Shown here one piece after another: positions 25,811 to 34,357 of a stretch of 64,000 nt of DNA. How positions within the stretch are numbered: the first letter of the stretch is position 1; the number at the start of each line of letters is the position of its first letter. The translations under genes and the position numbers were made by a program. A model generated the notes under the pieces. The model saw nothing but the letters and a program-made list of their open reading frames with translations, was not told where the DNA came from and ran no database searches. Source of the stretch: an uncultured Anaerolineae bacterium (lineage in GTDB: Bacteria; Chloroflexota; Anaerolineae; Promineifilales; Promineifilaceae); NCBI GenBank assembly GCA_905479495.1, contig CAJQMR010000005.1:372001-436000 (forward strand), written 5' to 3'.

Positions 25811-27994
25811 TTAATCGTCGAAGAAAAGGGGCAGGTAGATCGTGAAGACGGAACCGGCTCCGTACTTGCTTTGCGCTTCGACGCGTCCCCCGTGTGCCAG
25901 AATGATAAAACGGGCCAGGGCCAACCCCATGCCAGCGGAACGGCCGTTGCCATTTGCCTTCAATTTAGCCAACCCGGACCAAACCGTATCCAGTCGCTCT
26001 GGGGGAATCCCTACGCCGGTATCCACCACGCGCAAGAACAGTTCGCTGCCCGCCAAACCACACTCTACCTGAACCACGCCGCCGATCTTGTTGAACTTGA
26101 TGGCGTTGTGCAGCAGGTGTTGGGCCGCTTCGGTGAGCTGTGCGGCATCACCCAGCACGGTGGTGTGGGGCGTGCTGGCGTTAAATTCCACCACCACGCG
26201 GCGGGCCTCGGCCATGGTGCGTAAATTGCGAATGGCTTGTTGGGCAATCTCGTCCAGCCGATTAAGCTGGAAGCTAAATTCGTTGCGCATCTGAATACGG
26301 CCAGAAATGTTGATCAGTTTTTCAATAGGCAGCTTGATTTCGCTGATATGCTGGTCGATTTGACCAGCCAGCTTGAGCGTGGTGGCATCATCTTTGGTTT
26401 GCAGCTGCTGGACTTCTTGGGTGAGGGTGTTGAACGGCCGTCTTAACTCCGGCGAAATCAGGTCTACAAACTGTGAATAAAGGCTCACCAATTCCTGCAA
26501 ATGCTGCCGGTCGCGCGTCAAAATCTGATTTTGATGGAACACGTATTCATTAATCTGGCGTAAGCTGGAGACGTTTTGCGCCTGAGCCAACAAGGGGCTG
26601 ATTTGGCGCGACATGCTTTCTAGCAAATCAAAATCGGGCTGGTCATAGGAAGCGCCCGATTCTTTCAGACCCAATGCCAATACCCCAATAAGACTGTCTC
26701 CGGCATGAAGTGGCTTATACAAAATGCGCTCCCAGCGGGCCAGCATGGTTCGCTCTGCTTCGGGCGTCTGGGCAAAGCGATCTAAGGTATCAATATCGTA
26801 CTGAACCAGGGGAACACTGTTTTGCCGCAAGAAGTTGGCGACGGGGCTGGGCGCATCCAGTGTTAATGTTTCTAGCGTTTTGTTTTCTAGATTGGCTAAC
26901 GGCCGTAACATTAAACGACCACCGGGCCCATCCTCTGCCATGAACAGCCAGGCTTCATCTGTGGTGAGATTGGCCTGCACCAGCCGCAAAAAGAGCTGGC
27001 CCAATTGAACAGGCTCTGGCAGATTGCCAATCACGTTGCTGAATTCAGCCAGGACAGTTTCTTGCTGCAACGAACCGGGCAGGAAAAGCCGACGTGAAAG
27101 CTCGCGAATAAAATGATTGACAAGCGTAAATAATCCCACAAACAGTGCTGCCGCCACAAGCAGCACCAGAATCTCCCCATTTTGCGGCGTGTTTTCGGGT
27201 AAGTCACGTACCGATCGCACCAGCAAGGTGAGTGCGCCCCAGGTGAGGCCAAAAATGATAAGAACACTCACTACCCGGCTAAGCAGTTGGCGCAGCGAAA
27301 GTTGGAGGTCTGGCAAAGTGGTGCTGGCCAAACTAATGGTTCCGGTGAGGGCTGCCAGCATCATGATGAGCACGCCTGCTTGCTGCCAGCCTGGCTGTCC
27401 TGGCTGCTGCACGGAGCCAAGTCCGCTGCCTACCAGCAGCAGGAAGATAACAACAAGCCAGTACTGCACCTGGTTCCGGTAAAGGGAGGGCGGCAAATCG
27501 CTGTTGAGTTTTTGGGTTAGCATCCAGGTGGCCACAATGGGCAGCACCCAACTGGCAATCCAAACAGAGGCCCACACATCAAACTGACGCACAGCCTGGC
27601 CAAGAAGAACAAAGTTCGGCAGGGCATTGGGCCAAATATTGGGGTCTAACACAATTGCGCCGCCCCAGAGTAGCAGGCTCAGTAAAAGTCCAATCTGGCC
27701 AAATTTGCGAGGAATGGGGAGGTAGGCGAGGGTAGTGTAAAGGAAGAGTACGGCCGTTAAACTTAATGCATAGGAACCGATGATCCCCCAGTTGTAAATG
27801 AGAATCTCAGAAAAGGTGGTGCCGCCAAAAAAGCGGATGACGCTGCTGGCCCACACGGCGGCAGCCAGCAAAGTAAAAGACCAACGCAGGAATAACGGCC
27901 GTCTTTTCAAACGTGCCCGCCAAAGGTAAACGATCATGCCGATAAAACTTAAGGGCAAGAGCGAAATAAGTAGAAACTGCTGCGTCAGAGTCAT
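25811..27994 (-). CDS. Membrane GAF-domain histidine-kinase-like protein lacking the phospho-acceptor His
   Basis: 727 residues from the ATG at 27994. About eight to nine N-terminal membrane helices (to about residue 290) are followed by a GAF domain (about 320-480), a helical dimerisation region, and an intact ATPase domain: N-box AQHLLHNAIKFN, G1 VVDTGVGIPPERLD and G2 SAGMGLALARFIILAHGG. In the H-box the expected Ser-His-Glu-Leu reads LISPELRRP, so residue 515 is Pro (codon CCG) instead of the histidine. The rest of the helix is well kept. It may be a pseudokinase that regulates another kinase, or it may use a different site. It has no partner regulator nearby and is divergent to the MNT-HEPN pair. 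Confidence 0.82.
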   Translation of the reverse strand: MTLTQQFLLISLLPLSFIGMIVYLWRARLKRRPLFLRWSFTLLAAAVWASSVIRFFGGTTFSEILIYNWGIIGSYALSLTAVLFLYTTLAYLPIPRKFGQIGLLLSLLLWGGAIVLDPNIWPNALPNFVLLGQAVRQFDVWASVWIASWVLPIVATWMLTQKLNSDLPPSLYRNQVQYWLVVIFLLLVGSGLGSVQQPGQPGWQQAGVLIMMLAALTGTISLASTTLPDLQLSLRQLLSRVVSVLIIFGLTWGALTLLVRSVRDLPENTPQNGEILVLLVAAALFVGLFTLVNHFIRELSRRLFLPGSLQQETVLAEFSNVIGNLPEPVQLGQLFLRLVQANLTTDEAWLFMAEDGPGGRLMLRPLANLENKTLETLTLDAPSPVANFLRQNSVPLVQYDIDTLDRFAQTPEAERTMLARWERILYKPLHAGDSLIGVLALGLKESGASYDQPDFDLLESMSRQISPLLAQAQNVSSLRQINEYVFHQNQILTRDRQHLQELVSLYSQFVDLISPELRRPFNTLTQEVQQLQTKDDATTLKLAGQIDQHISEIKLPIEKLINISGRIQMRNEFSFQLNRLDEIAQQAIRNLRTMAEARRVVVEFNASTPHTTVLGDAAQLTEAAQHLLHNAIKFNKIGGVVQVECGLAGSELFLRVVDTGVGIPPERLDTVWSGLAKLKANGNGRSAGMGLALARFIILAHGGRVEAQSKYGAGSVFTIYLPLFFDD

Positions 27995-28084
27995 GTGATG
28001 TGACGAATTCCTCAAATACTTTGCATCTAGTTTGCGCCATTATACCAACTTTTCACCTTACAAAATTTGGGAAATTTGGCTAAA

Positions 28085-28183
28085 TTTGGGATAAAGCAGG
28101 GGAGATTATGCCTATTACCCAACTTATCCCAAATACCAGTTTGGGATAAATTTGGGATAAATTGGGAAACTGCATGGTATAAT
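28085..28183 (+). promoter_or_regulatory. Operator cluster (TTTGGGATAA) and -10 box before MNT-HEPN genes
   Basis: TTTGGGATAA occurs at 28085-28094, 28140-28149 and 28151-28160, and inverted (TTATCCCAAA) at 28124-28133. The middle pair forms a 10-bp palindrome with a 6-base spacer, and the last two copies are 11 bases apart, one helical turn. An extended -10, TGGTATAAT, ends at 28183, so a bound regulator would cover the -35 region. Confidence 0.65.
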
Positions 28184-28220
28184 CTTGATTAGGTGTTTTG
28201 ATTAATGGGAAACTTGCTCA

Positions 28221-28583
28221 ATGATAGATGAAGCGTATTTGGCCTATCTACCCCAAATTAAGAAACGTTGGGAAAATGAACCCAAACTGTGGCAGCAGAA
28301 TCGGCAGAGGGCCAGAGAAGTCGCTCAGCAGATTGCCACTATGTTGCGGGCGAATTACGCTGTTTCCCAGGTGATTCTGTTCGGATCCTTGCTTGGGGAC
28401 GGCCGTTTTGATGAATACTCGGATATTGATCTCGCTGTGAAAGGAATAGACCCGACGCTATTTTACCAGGCCGTGGCGCGACTTCCAGATATGAGTAAGG
28501 GGTTTCACGTTGACCTTATCGATTTGGAGCGATGCCCACCATCTTTTCGAGAGGCAATTTTGGAAAAGGGCATTGTGTTGTGA
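28221..28583 (+). CDS. MNT-type nucleotidyltransferase (antitoxin of MNT-HEPN pair)
   Basis: 120 residues with a minimal nucleotidyltransferase fold. The active site LFGSLLGDGRFDEYSDIDLAV (about 54-74) has the GS motif and the D-x-D pair. In described MNT-HEPN modules the MNT protein silences the HEPN ribonuclease by adding AMP to it. About 35 extra helical residues precede the core. The stop codon overlaps the GTG start of the next gene, a tight arrangement typical of toxin-antitoxin pairs. The promoter region carries repeated TTTGGGATAA boxes. It contains one ACGGCCGT site, so it has been resident for some time or has no strong foreign signature. Confidence 0.85.
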   Translation: MIDEAYLAYLPQIKKRWENEPKLWQQNRQRAREVAQQIATMLRANYAVSQVILFGSLLGDGRFDEYSDIDLAVKGIDPTLFYQAVARLPDMSKGFHVDLIDLERCPPSFREAILEKGIVL

Positions 28584-29056
28584 TTAATCAATATCCTGTC
28601 TTGCAACAAAGAATTGCAGCTGAATGGGTAAACATTCAAAAAGCGGCAGAAAAGGCGTTGGCTGCCTATGCTGAGCAAAGCCAATATTCGTTAGATGCGG
28701 TTGGGCTTAACCTGCAAGGATTTTACAATGGCCTGGAGCGTCTTTTTGAATGGATTGCTCGTCAAATTGATGGCAGCATACCCGAAGGTGGCTCGTGGCA
28801 TCGGGATTTACTAAAGCAGATGGCATTGGATGTGCCTGGTGTACGGCCGTCTGTGATGACGGAAAAAACGGCCACTGCACTAGAAGATTACCTCGGCTTT
28901 AGGCACATTGTTCGCAATCTTTATACCTGGGATTTAGACCCGGCAAAAGTAAAGGGCTTAGTGGACCGGTTGCCACAGGTTATTTCCATGTTGGATGCCG
29001 ATCTTGATAAATTTGGCCACTTTTTGGAAGTAGCTGCTAAAGCGGATGAAGATTAG
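28580..29056 (+). CDS. HEPN-domain toxin-like protein
   Basis: The GTG at 28580 overlaps the antitoxin stop and gives 158 residues; a longer frame inside the antitoxin gene lacks a ribosome site. It is all helical. The segment DYLGFRHIVRNLYTWDLD (about 103-120) holds the R-x4-6-H type signature of HEPN ribonucleases: Arg and His of FRHIVRNLY are the probable catalytic pair, although the order differs from the textbook R-x4-H-x-Y. HepT-like proteins cleave RNA and are silenced by AMP addition to a nearby Tyr; a Tyr is present here (NLY). The pairing with an MNT gene makes the toxin call likely. Confidence 0.78.
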   Translation: MINQYPVLQQRIAAEWVNIQKAAEKALAAYAEQSQYSLDAVGLNLQGFYNGLERLFEWIARQIDGSIPEGGSWHRDLLKQMALDVPGVRPSVMTEKTATALEDYLGFRHIVRNLYTWDLDPAKVKGLVDRLPQVISMLDADLDKFGHFLEVAAKADED

Positions 29057-29070
29057 CCCGCACACTTTCA

Positions 29071-30420
29071 CTACTTCAAAATATAGTGTGTTCCCTTTTT
29101 AGAACCAATCTTCAGTAGAATACCCCGATCAACCAGATCAACCAGATCGAGCCGAAGGGTTTCGGCAGAAACGTCCGGGCAGAGCTGCTGGTATTCGCGG
29201 TTGGTGATGGAGCCATTTTCGCGCACGTAAGTGAGGGCGCGGGTTTGCCGCTCATTCATGCTTTTGGTCCATTTGGGGGTAGGCTGCCGCTGCCGCTTGT
29301 TGTGCAGCGTCACGGTAAACAGGTGCGGCGTGGCTTTAAAATCGGGCGGTTTGTGGCCTGCCTGGGCCATTTCTTCAATCATCTGGTCAATGCCCAGCCC
29401 GAGTTCTTCGATGTAGCCCCACTGGTAAAGACCATTCACCAGGCGCGGATTGCGCGAGAAATGTTCTTCGACGAGGTTGTCCAGGGTCATATAGCCGGGC
29501 AGTCCGCCAGGGCTGATAATTTCCAGCCGGTCAGCATACATGCGGATTTCGATGCGCCGCCCCTGAATGCGATAATCGCGGTGGGCCACAGCGTTGACCA
29601 GGGCCTCACGCACGGCAAAGCGCGGGTACTCCAACAGCTCTTCCCGCTCTAGCTGGTTCACAGTGGCTCCCACGCGCATCTCTTCAAAGATGATGTTCCA
29701 GGCGCGTTCAATGACGCGGGCGGCCGGACCAATGATTTCATCGCGACGGCCGTATCCAATGCCGCCATCCTCGCCGCGTGGTTCTGTACCGGGGAACTTC
29801 ACAAAAACGATGCCGCTTTGTGGAAAAAACATCTGGGGATTGCGGGCAAAAAGCAAAATGCCGATGGTCGTGGGGTGGCCATTGCGGTCGGTGGCCCCCA
29901 CTTCAAAGAGGAGCTCGCGTGCAGAAAGGGAGCGAGCCTGGCCGCGCTGCTCGCGCCGGTTCAGATAATCTTGCACGATTTCGCTGTCCAGGTCGGTGTA
30001 GCGTGCGCCGGGGACAAGTTCGGTTTCGTATTCGGCCGTATTTTTGCTGTTGGCCAGATTGCGCACTTCGTCGCCGGTGAGAGGACGGTTATGGGTGCCG
30101 CTGCGCACCAATACACGGCCGTCATCCAGCGTATGTAAATCGGTGCTGCGCGGCACTTCAATGCCAATGAGGGTGCCCTGGGGCGTTTCTACCTGCTGCC
30201 ATTGGGTGGGCACCGGTGGGCGGCAAAGCCGGGCGGCTTCGAGCAAAGCGCCTTCGGCTTCTTCTTCCCAGATGTCGTTGACGGGACGGCCGTTTTCGTT
30301 CAGCCCCAACACAATCAACCCACCGTCTCCATTGGCAAAGGCCACCAAACATTCAGCCAATGTTTCCGTATCTGCTTCCGCCAGAAATGCCAACCGCTGT
30401 CCAGGCTTTTGTTTTAACAT
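29071..30420 (-). CDS. AlbA_2/Schlafen-type ATP-binding transcriptional regulator-like protein
   Basis: 449 residues. The N-terminal domain (about 1-125) matches the AlbA_2 (Schlafen-like, formerly AAA_4) DNA- or RNA-binding fold, with EADTETLAECLVAFANGDGGLIVLGLNENG. The middle carries a GHKL ATPase-like part (ALVNAVAHRDYRIQGRRIEIRMYADRLEIISPGGLPG, the family hallmark seen in pieces). The C-terminus (about 390-449) is a winged helix (NGSITNREYQQLCPDVSAETLRLDL). Proteins of this build are annotated as putative transcriptional regulators or ATP-dependent helicase-like; some belong to defence systems. It is convergent with the HEPN gene, 14 bases apart, and next to the cassette array. Target genes are unknown. 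Confidence 0.8.
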   Translation of the reverse strand: MLKQKPGQRLAFLAEADTETLAECLVAFANGDGGLIVLGLNENGRPVNDIWEEEAEGALLEAARLCRPPVPTQWQQVETPQGTLIGIEVPRSTDLHTLDDGRVLVRSGTHNRPLTGDEVRNLANSKNTAEYETELVPGARYTDLDSEIVQDYLNRREQRGQARSLSARELLFEVGATDRNGHPTTIGILLFARNPQMFFPQSGIVFVKFPGTEPRGEDGGIGYGRRDEIIGPAARVIERAWNIIFEEMRVGATVNQLEREELLEYPRFAVREALVNAVAHRDYRIQGRRIEIRMYADRLEIISPGGLPGYMTLDNLVEEHFSRNPRLVNGLYQWGYIEELGLGIDQMIEEMAQAGHKPPDFKATPHLFTVTLHNKRQRQPTPKWTKSMNERQTRALTYVRENGSITNREYQQLCPDVSAETLRLDLVDLVDRGILLKIGSKKGTHYILK

Positions 30421-30480
30421 GACATAATTATAACAGAAGTTGTGACGATTAGTGTCACACTTTTAGGGAAGGTCAAAGCT

Positions 30481-30568
30481 GCCTAACGGAGGCGTAACCT
30501 ACCCGGCGATTTTATTTTGCGCGTGTGAACGCAAGCGCCCGTCGGGTCAGGTTAACGTGGGGTTGGGC
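30481..30568 (-). mobile_element. attC-like recombination site 1
   Basis: The site has R'' GCCTAAC at 30481-30487 and R' GTTGGGC at 30562-30568, matching RYYYAAC and GTTRRRY. Inside, TAACCT/AGGTTA and CCCG/CGGG pair, with GCGC/GCGC near the tip, to give the usual long imperfect hairpin. It lies 93 bases past the 3' end of the glycosyltransferase gene. Confidence 0.65.
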
Positions 30569-30661
30569 AGAACTTATTCTTTTGAATGAGAACGACCTTA
30601 TCCCTTGTGTTGTTAACGGGCTTCACAAGCATCTCCGCTGTCTACCGCCAGCCAATTGATG

Positions 30662-32305
30662 CTAGCGGAAGTTTTTAAGATTAGGCCAAATGACATCCAC
30701 CGGCAGATTCGGATTCTTGCAAACGTAGACATACAATTGATTTTGTAACTCGTCGCCCACAATCGCGCTCTGTTCACACTCATCAAAGAACATAGATAAA
30801 TAATTCGACCGGTTCACAATGATGATCATAACCTCCCAGGAGGTATCTCCCGGCCCCCAGAGATAATAGGTCAAAGAGCCACTGACCGCGTGCGGCAGGC
30901 CATATTGTGGACCGTACATGTCGATTGCCCCTGCTGTAGGATACCAATCCGCATATATCCCGGCAGCAGCGCGTTCCTCAGGAGGGAGCTGGCCATATAC
31001 ATCGGCCACATCCTGGACAAAGCTCTCCCATCCCACCCTGCCAGTAAGCATTATTGGCGCATACCCACTGTCAGCGTTGAACTCCCGGATGGATTGGTAC
31101 CAGAATTTAACGCTTCTGGGCAGGTTATAAACGGATTCAAGGGGCAGGATGGGCAAGGACGTGGGCAGGACAAATATCCCCGCAGATAACAAATAGGCGA
31201 CTGGCAGGGCCCTCATCCATGATTTCCAGCGGGCCCCTGTCAATACTTCCTCTACAAACACGGCACTGGCTGCGATAAGTGGGATGAACAATTCGGCGAG
31301 CATTCGCGCTGAAGCATGGAGATAAAACATGAGCGCCAGGGTAAACAGGAATAACAAGCCCAGGAAACCATAATTTACCCTGTTCAAAGGACGAAAGATG
31401 CGGTACAGCCCAAAAATCCACAGGGGCAGGAAAAGCACATTCATATAAACCGATACATTTATGAAATATTGTGAAAGGGAAGCTTCATATAATCGATTTG
31501 TGCCATAGGCAGTCCAGTATTCGAGCGTGGGCCATTGGTTGGCCACTTCCCAGAGCAAATAGGGGGAGACGATCAGGAGACACAGCCCTGCTCCCAACCA
31601 GGGCCAGGGAGTGAGTAAGTCCTTTCTGTACTTAGTAAGCAAAAGGGCCGCCAGAAAACCTGGCCCCAGGAACAGGATCGTCATCTTGGTCAAGCAGGCA
31701 AGACCCGCCAGGAATCCTAGAGAAATCCAGAGTTTGCGATTCCCACTGCGTAAGTAACGGACGAGTGTGTACAAGAAACCGGCTAGAATTAGCTGATCGA
31801 TGCTGTCGTAACAGAATATAGAATCAACACTGAGCCAAAGTGGCACAAAGATAAATACCAAGGCGCTCACCATCACCGCATATATCTTTCCCCCAAATTC
31901 TTTTGTAATCAGGCAAACGAAGATGAGCGTGCCCGAACCAGCCAGCGCGGGGACAATACGCAAGGCGAACAACGATTCGCCCAACAAGGCTCGACTGAGT
32001 GCTACCAGGGCAGGAACCAACGGTGGCAAGTCTACATACCCAAATGCCAGGTGCCGGCTGAGTGCTATGGTGTAGAGTTCGTCAAAGAAAAAGCCATAAC
32101 TGCGGGCATTGATCATGTGTATGCCGAATTTTGCCACTGCGGCAAGCGCAATAACCCAAAACATTGGAGATAGTTTGAGGATGTGTATTTGATTTTTACT
32201 TAATAAGGGGAAGTAACTTTTTTTCGGACCTATCATTTTGGCTGCCCCAAAAGTACTTACAGCAAAAACTTGCCTGAATTCAAAAACATTTAGTGACACA
32301 TTCAA
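30662..32305 (-). CDS. Glycosyltransferase family 39-like membrane protein (cassette gene)
   Basis: 547 residues from a TTG at 32305 beside the preceding attC; an ATG at 32236 (MIGPKKSY) would give 524 and is equally possible. There are about ten to eleven membrane helices. The first loop contains DELYTIALSRHLAFGYVDLPPL, the Asp-Glu and GYVDxPP pattern of GT39/ArnT-PMT enzymes, which transfer a sugar from a polyprenyl-phosphate carrier to a lipid or protein outside the membrane. The C-terminal 150 residues are extracytoplasmic. It is framed by attC-like sites on both sides and has no ACGGCCGT site, which points to a mobile cassette. It is unusually long for a cassette gene. Confidence 0.78.
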   Translation of the reverse strand: MNVSLNVFEFRQVFAVSTFGAAKMIGPKKSYFPLLSKNQIHILKLSPMFWVIALAAVAKFGIHMINARSYGFFFDELYTIALSRHLAFGYVDLPPLVPALVALSRALLGESLFALRIVPALAGSGTLIFVCLITKEFGGKIYAVMVSALVFIFVPLWLSVDSIFCYDSIDQLILAGFLYTLVRYLRSGNRKLWISLGFLAGLACLTKMTILFLGPGFLAALLLTKYRKDLLTPWPWLGAGLCLLIVSPYLLWEVANQWPTLEYWTAYGTNRLYEASLSQYFINVSVYMNVLFLPLWIFGLYRIFRPLNRVNYGFLGLLFLFTLALMFYLHASARMLAELFIPLIAASAVFVEEVLTGARWKSWMRALPVAYLLSAGIFVLPTSLPILPLESVYNLPRSVKFWYQSIREFNADSGYAPIMLTGRVGWESFVQDVADVYGQLPPEERAAAGIYADWYPTAGAIDMYGPQYGLPHAVSGSLTYYLWGPGDTSWEVMIIIVNRSNYLSMFFDECEQSAIVGDELQNQLYVYVCKNPNLPVDVIWPNLKNFR

Positions 32306-32310
32306 TTTCT

Positions 32311-32438
32311 GCCTAACGCCAGGTTCAGCTGCCGCGAGCAGGTTCCAACTTTGATGAGCGCGGCAGACATTTGCTCACCACCTACGAAAATCGTGAATGA
32401 GCACCGTGCTTGCGGTCGAGCTGCAACCATTGTTATAC
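32311..32438 (-). mobile_element. attC-like recombination site 2
   Basis: R'' GCCTAAC lies at 32311-32317 and R' GTTATAC at 32432-32438 (one departure from GTTRRRY). L boxes GGTTCAGCT and AGCTGCAACC pair with one bulged base, as attC sites need, and CTGCCGCG/CGCGGCAG pair deeper inside. It ends 5 bases before the stop of the next gene. Confidence 0.65.
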
Positions 32439-32443
32439 GGCGG

Positions 32444-33628
32444 TCAATCCTTGAACAGAATTAAATTCCATCTGTAAATCCAACCAGTTCTTGGAATACC
32501 CTCAGAAAAATCGAAGTATTCAACATATACCCAATTATTTTCACGTTTTAGCTGTTCGACTAATTGATTTGGGTAAACTCGAGTTATTATGGCACCATTT
32601 CTCGAAGGCTGAGTACGGATCAGTGATGGACGTTTTACAACAAGAATTATTGCTTTGTTAGATGTCTCTCCAGATAGTTCTGCATATGGAATAAGGCGTT
32701 CACCAAGATCGACAATGGTTTCTAGGTATTGATTAGTCAAATCCATACTTTGATTTACTGTTTCGAGTTGTGTTTGTAATTCAACGGTGTTTTCCTCGAG
32801 CGCTTGAGAGGAGAGTGCCTGTTTTTCCATTTGTTCACTCAAATGAATAGTAACTTGCTGAGTTTCTTCTAGTGTTCGTCCGGTATCATAGCTGCTTTGC
32901 AAGCTTAACCAACTGAGTATGATTGTAAGAAGAAGAAGAACATCTCTGGTAATTTGAGCAATACCTTCTCGGGTAATTCGACCTTTCTTAATTTCGTTAG
33001 CGTGATCAGCAAAACGCGCTTCAAACTCTGATATTATCTCGTCGTCAATTTGTAAGGTCTTACTACTAGCTACAGAAGCCAATAATGCTGAGATCTCACT
33101 TAAGAATCCTTCTCCAAGGTCCAGTTGTGGAGTTTGAATCGAAGAAAGAAGGGTATGGCTTAATTGAGAAAGAGCCGGAAATTCTACAAGCGATGATAGT
33201 GATTCAAGTTCAGTGAGGCGAATGCTATCATAAAAAACTTGCATGGATTCCGAGGCATCTAAAATAGGTTTCAAATCTGCAATCAATCTTGAGTGGATTT
33301 TGTTAAATGCGGCTTGATTTTCCATCAATTGTTCACGAAATAACTGTGAAGTTTTTAGGATATTTCCAATATCAGTGGCAAATCGCAACTGAGGTATATC
33401 CATTGCCTCTATTAGTTGGCTGGAAATGGACTTAGTAATAAAAGAGTAGTCTGGCAACAGTCGAGAGTAATCCATCGTTGGCATTAAATCGGCGAAACTT
33501 TGTGAAATCCGCAACTGTTTCCCAATATCTTGCATTAGGTGTTTTTGATGGAGGCTTAGTGACTCAGCCAGCTGTTTGATTGTTTCTTGATAATATGGGA
33601 AAAAACCAGAAAAATCCTTTTCGTTCAT
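32444..33628 (-). CDS. Hypothetical membrane coiled-coil protein with SH3-like C-terminus (cassette gene)
   Basis: 394 residues. The first 230 are helical and soluble-looking. One membrane helix lies at about 228-246 (ITRDVLLLLTIILSWLSLQ), followed by a coiled coil (about 255-310, with EQMEKQALSSQALEENTVELQ). The C-terminal 65 residues resemble a bacterial SH3 domain: RTQPSRNGAIITRVYPNQLVE, NNWVYVEY and GWIYRWN, a type that often binds cell-wall peptides. No enzyme motif was seen. The gene fills one cassette between attC-like sites, is AT-rich and lacks the iterated palindrome. The start MNEKDFSG at 33628 is preceded by GAGAGAGCATT-type sequence. Function is unknown. Confidence 0.7.
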   Translation of the reverse strand: MNEKDFSGFFPYYQETIKQLAESLSLHQKHLMQDIGKQLRISQSFADLMPTMDYSRLLPDYSFITKSISSQLIEAMDIPQLRFATDIGNILKTSQLFREQLMENQAAFNKIHSRLIADLKPILDASESMQVFYDSIRLTELESLSSLVEFPALSQLSHTLLSSIQTPQLDLGEGFLSEISALLASVASSKTLQIDDEIISEFEARFADHANEIKKGRITREGIAQITRDVLLLLTIILSWLSLQSSYDTGRTLEETQQVTIHLSEQMEKQALSSQALEENTVELQTQLETVNQSMDLTNQYLETIVDLGERLIPYAELSGETSNKAIILVVKRPSLIRTQPSRNGAIITRVYPNQLVEQLKRENNWVYVEYFDFSEGIPRTGWIYRWNLILFKD

Positions 33629-33668
33629 AATGCTCTCTCACCTACGAGTAGTTGATGCTCATCAAGCC

Positions 33669-33747
33669 GTATAACGCCTACCTCACAGGGAAACAAAAGC
33701 CGAGCGCAGCGGCGCTTTTGTTTTTCCTGTGAAGGTTCTTGTTATGA
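33669..33747 (-). mobile_element. attC-like recombination site 3
   Basis: R boxes GTATAAC (33669-33675) and GTTATGA (33741-33747) frame CCTCACAGG and CCTGTGAAGG, which pair with one bulge, and AAACAAAAGC/GCTTTTGTTT. The hairpin is nearly perfect. It ends 3 bases before the stop codon of the 94-residue cassette gene. Confidence 0.7.
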
Positions 33748-33750
33748 GAG

Positions 33751-34035
33751 TTATTCATAATCATTCCAATTTACCGATGGGCATATGGTTAATGCATATT
33801 CTTTAGCTTCTTTAACCGAGCTATATACACCACCCATGAAAGTTTTCTCCCCACTATAAGCTCCAACATGTATTCCATAGAAGGTGCCGAACTGATCATC
33901 TCGTACTTTAGGTTCATCTTCATAGTCACCAGAACCCGGTTTGTAATTAGTTTTTATAACATGGACTTCATTTTTTTTCGTGCCGTCATAAAGCCAAGTT
34001 CCACTAAGAATTACTTGTTCCTCGATTTGATTCAT
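33751..34035 (-). CDS. Hypothetical 94-residue protein (cassette gene)
   Basis: A small soluble protein without signal or membrane segment. It is beta-rich, with GTWLYDGTKKNEVHVIK at the start, a middle FGTFYGIHVGAYSGE, and an end with VKEAKEYALTICPSVNWNDYE. The content of aromatic and acidic residues is high. No family was recognised. It is the rightmost recognised cassette of the attC array and has an ATG start at 34035 after GGAAC. Being a single short gene directly before an attC-like site fits the usual cassette form. Typical cassette cargo includes toxins, antitoxins and defence proteins, but nothing in this sequence proves any of these. Confidence 0.6.
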   Translation of the reverse strand: MNQIEEQVILSGTWLYDGTKKNEVHVIKTNYKPGSGDYEDEPKVRDDQFGTFYGIHVGAYSGEKTFMGGVYSSVKEAKEYALTICPSVNWNDYE

Positions 34036-34066
34036 GTTCCAGCTCTTTTACTCATAACTAAGTGAT

Positions 34067-34260
34067 TATGCCGCATGAAGTTCGGCATATCCACCCTGCA
34101 TTTCGGGTTATGCCGCGCGTTTTTCGGCATAATTCCCTGTATACGGTAAAAATGCTGCGCAAATGTCGGCATATCCTGAAAACTGGGGTTTTAGACTGAA
34201 CGACTGGCAGCATAATTCCCCCATAATAGCATAAATTGCCGAATTGATGCTCAGCGGCAT
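34067..34260. repeat. Cluster of TATGCCG/CGGCATA hairpins
   Basis: Hairpins lie at 34067-34089 (TATGCCG/CGGCATA), 34108-34132 (TTATGCCG/CGGCATAA, perfect) and about 34237-34260 (TGCCG/CGGCA), with a further single TCGGCATA at about 34165. Box-like CATAAC (34052) and GTTATGC (34107) suggest degenerate attC material. No gene is present in the cluster. Confidence 0.5.
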
Positions 34261-34263
34261 TGC

Positions 34264-34357
34264 TTAACTGGTTTCCGCCGCAAGAACGGCCGTTTCCCCA
34301 ATCCCCGCCTTATTACGCAACTTCGCCAAGACGAGGGCACCCACGTTTTTCAGAATG
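34264..34357 (-). pseudogene. Duplicated 3' tail of the polyphosphate glucokinase gene
   Basis: The minus-strand translation ends LRNKAGIGETAVLAAETS and stops at 34264. It closely resembles the end of the intact ROK gene 450 bases away (LRNEAGIVGAAVLAAESS). Only about 30 codons are alike, so it is a fragment. It lies at the edge of the cassette array and directly abuts the stop of the small membrane-protein gene. Confidence 0.6.
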
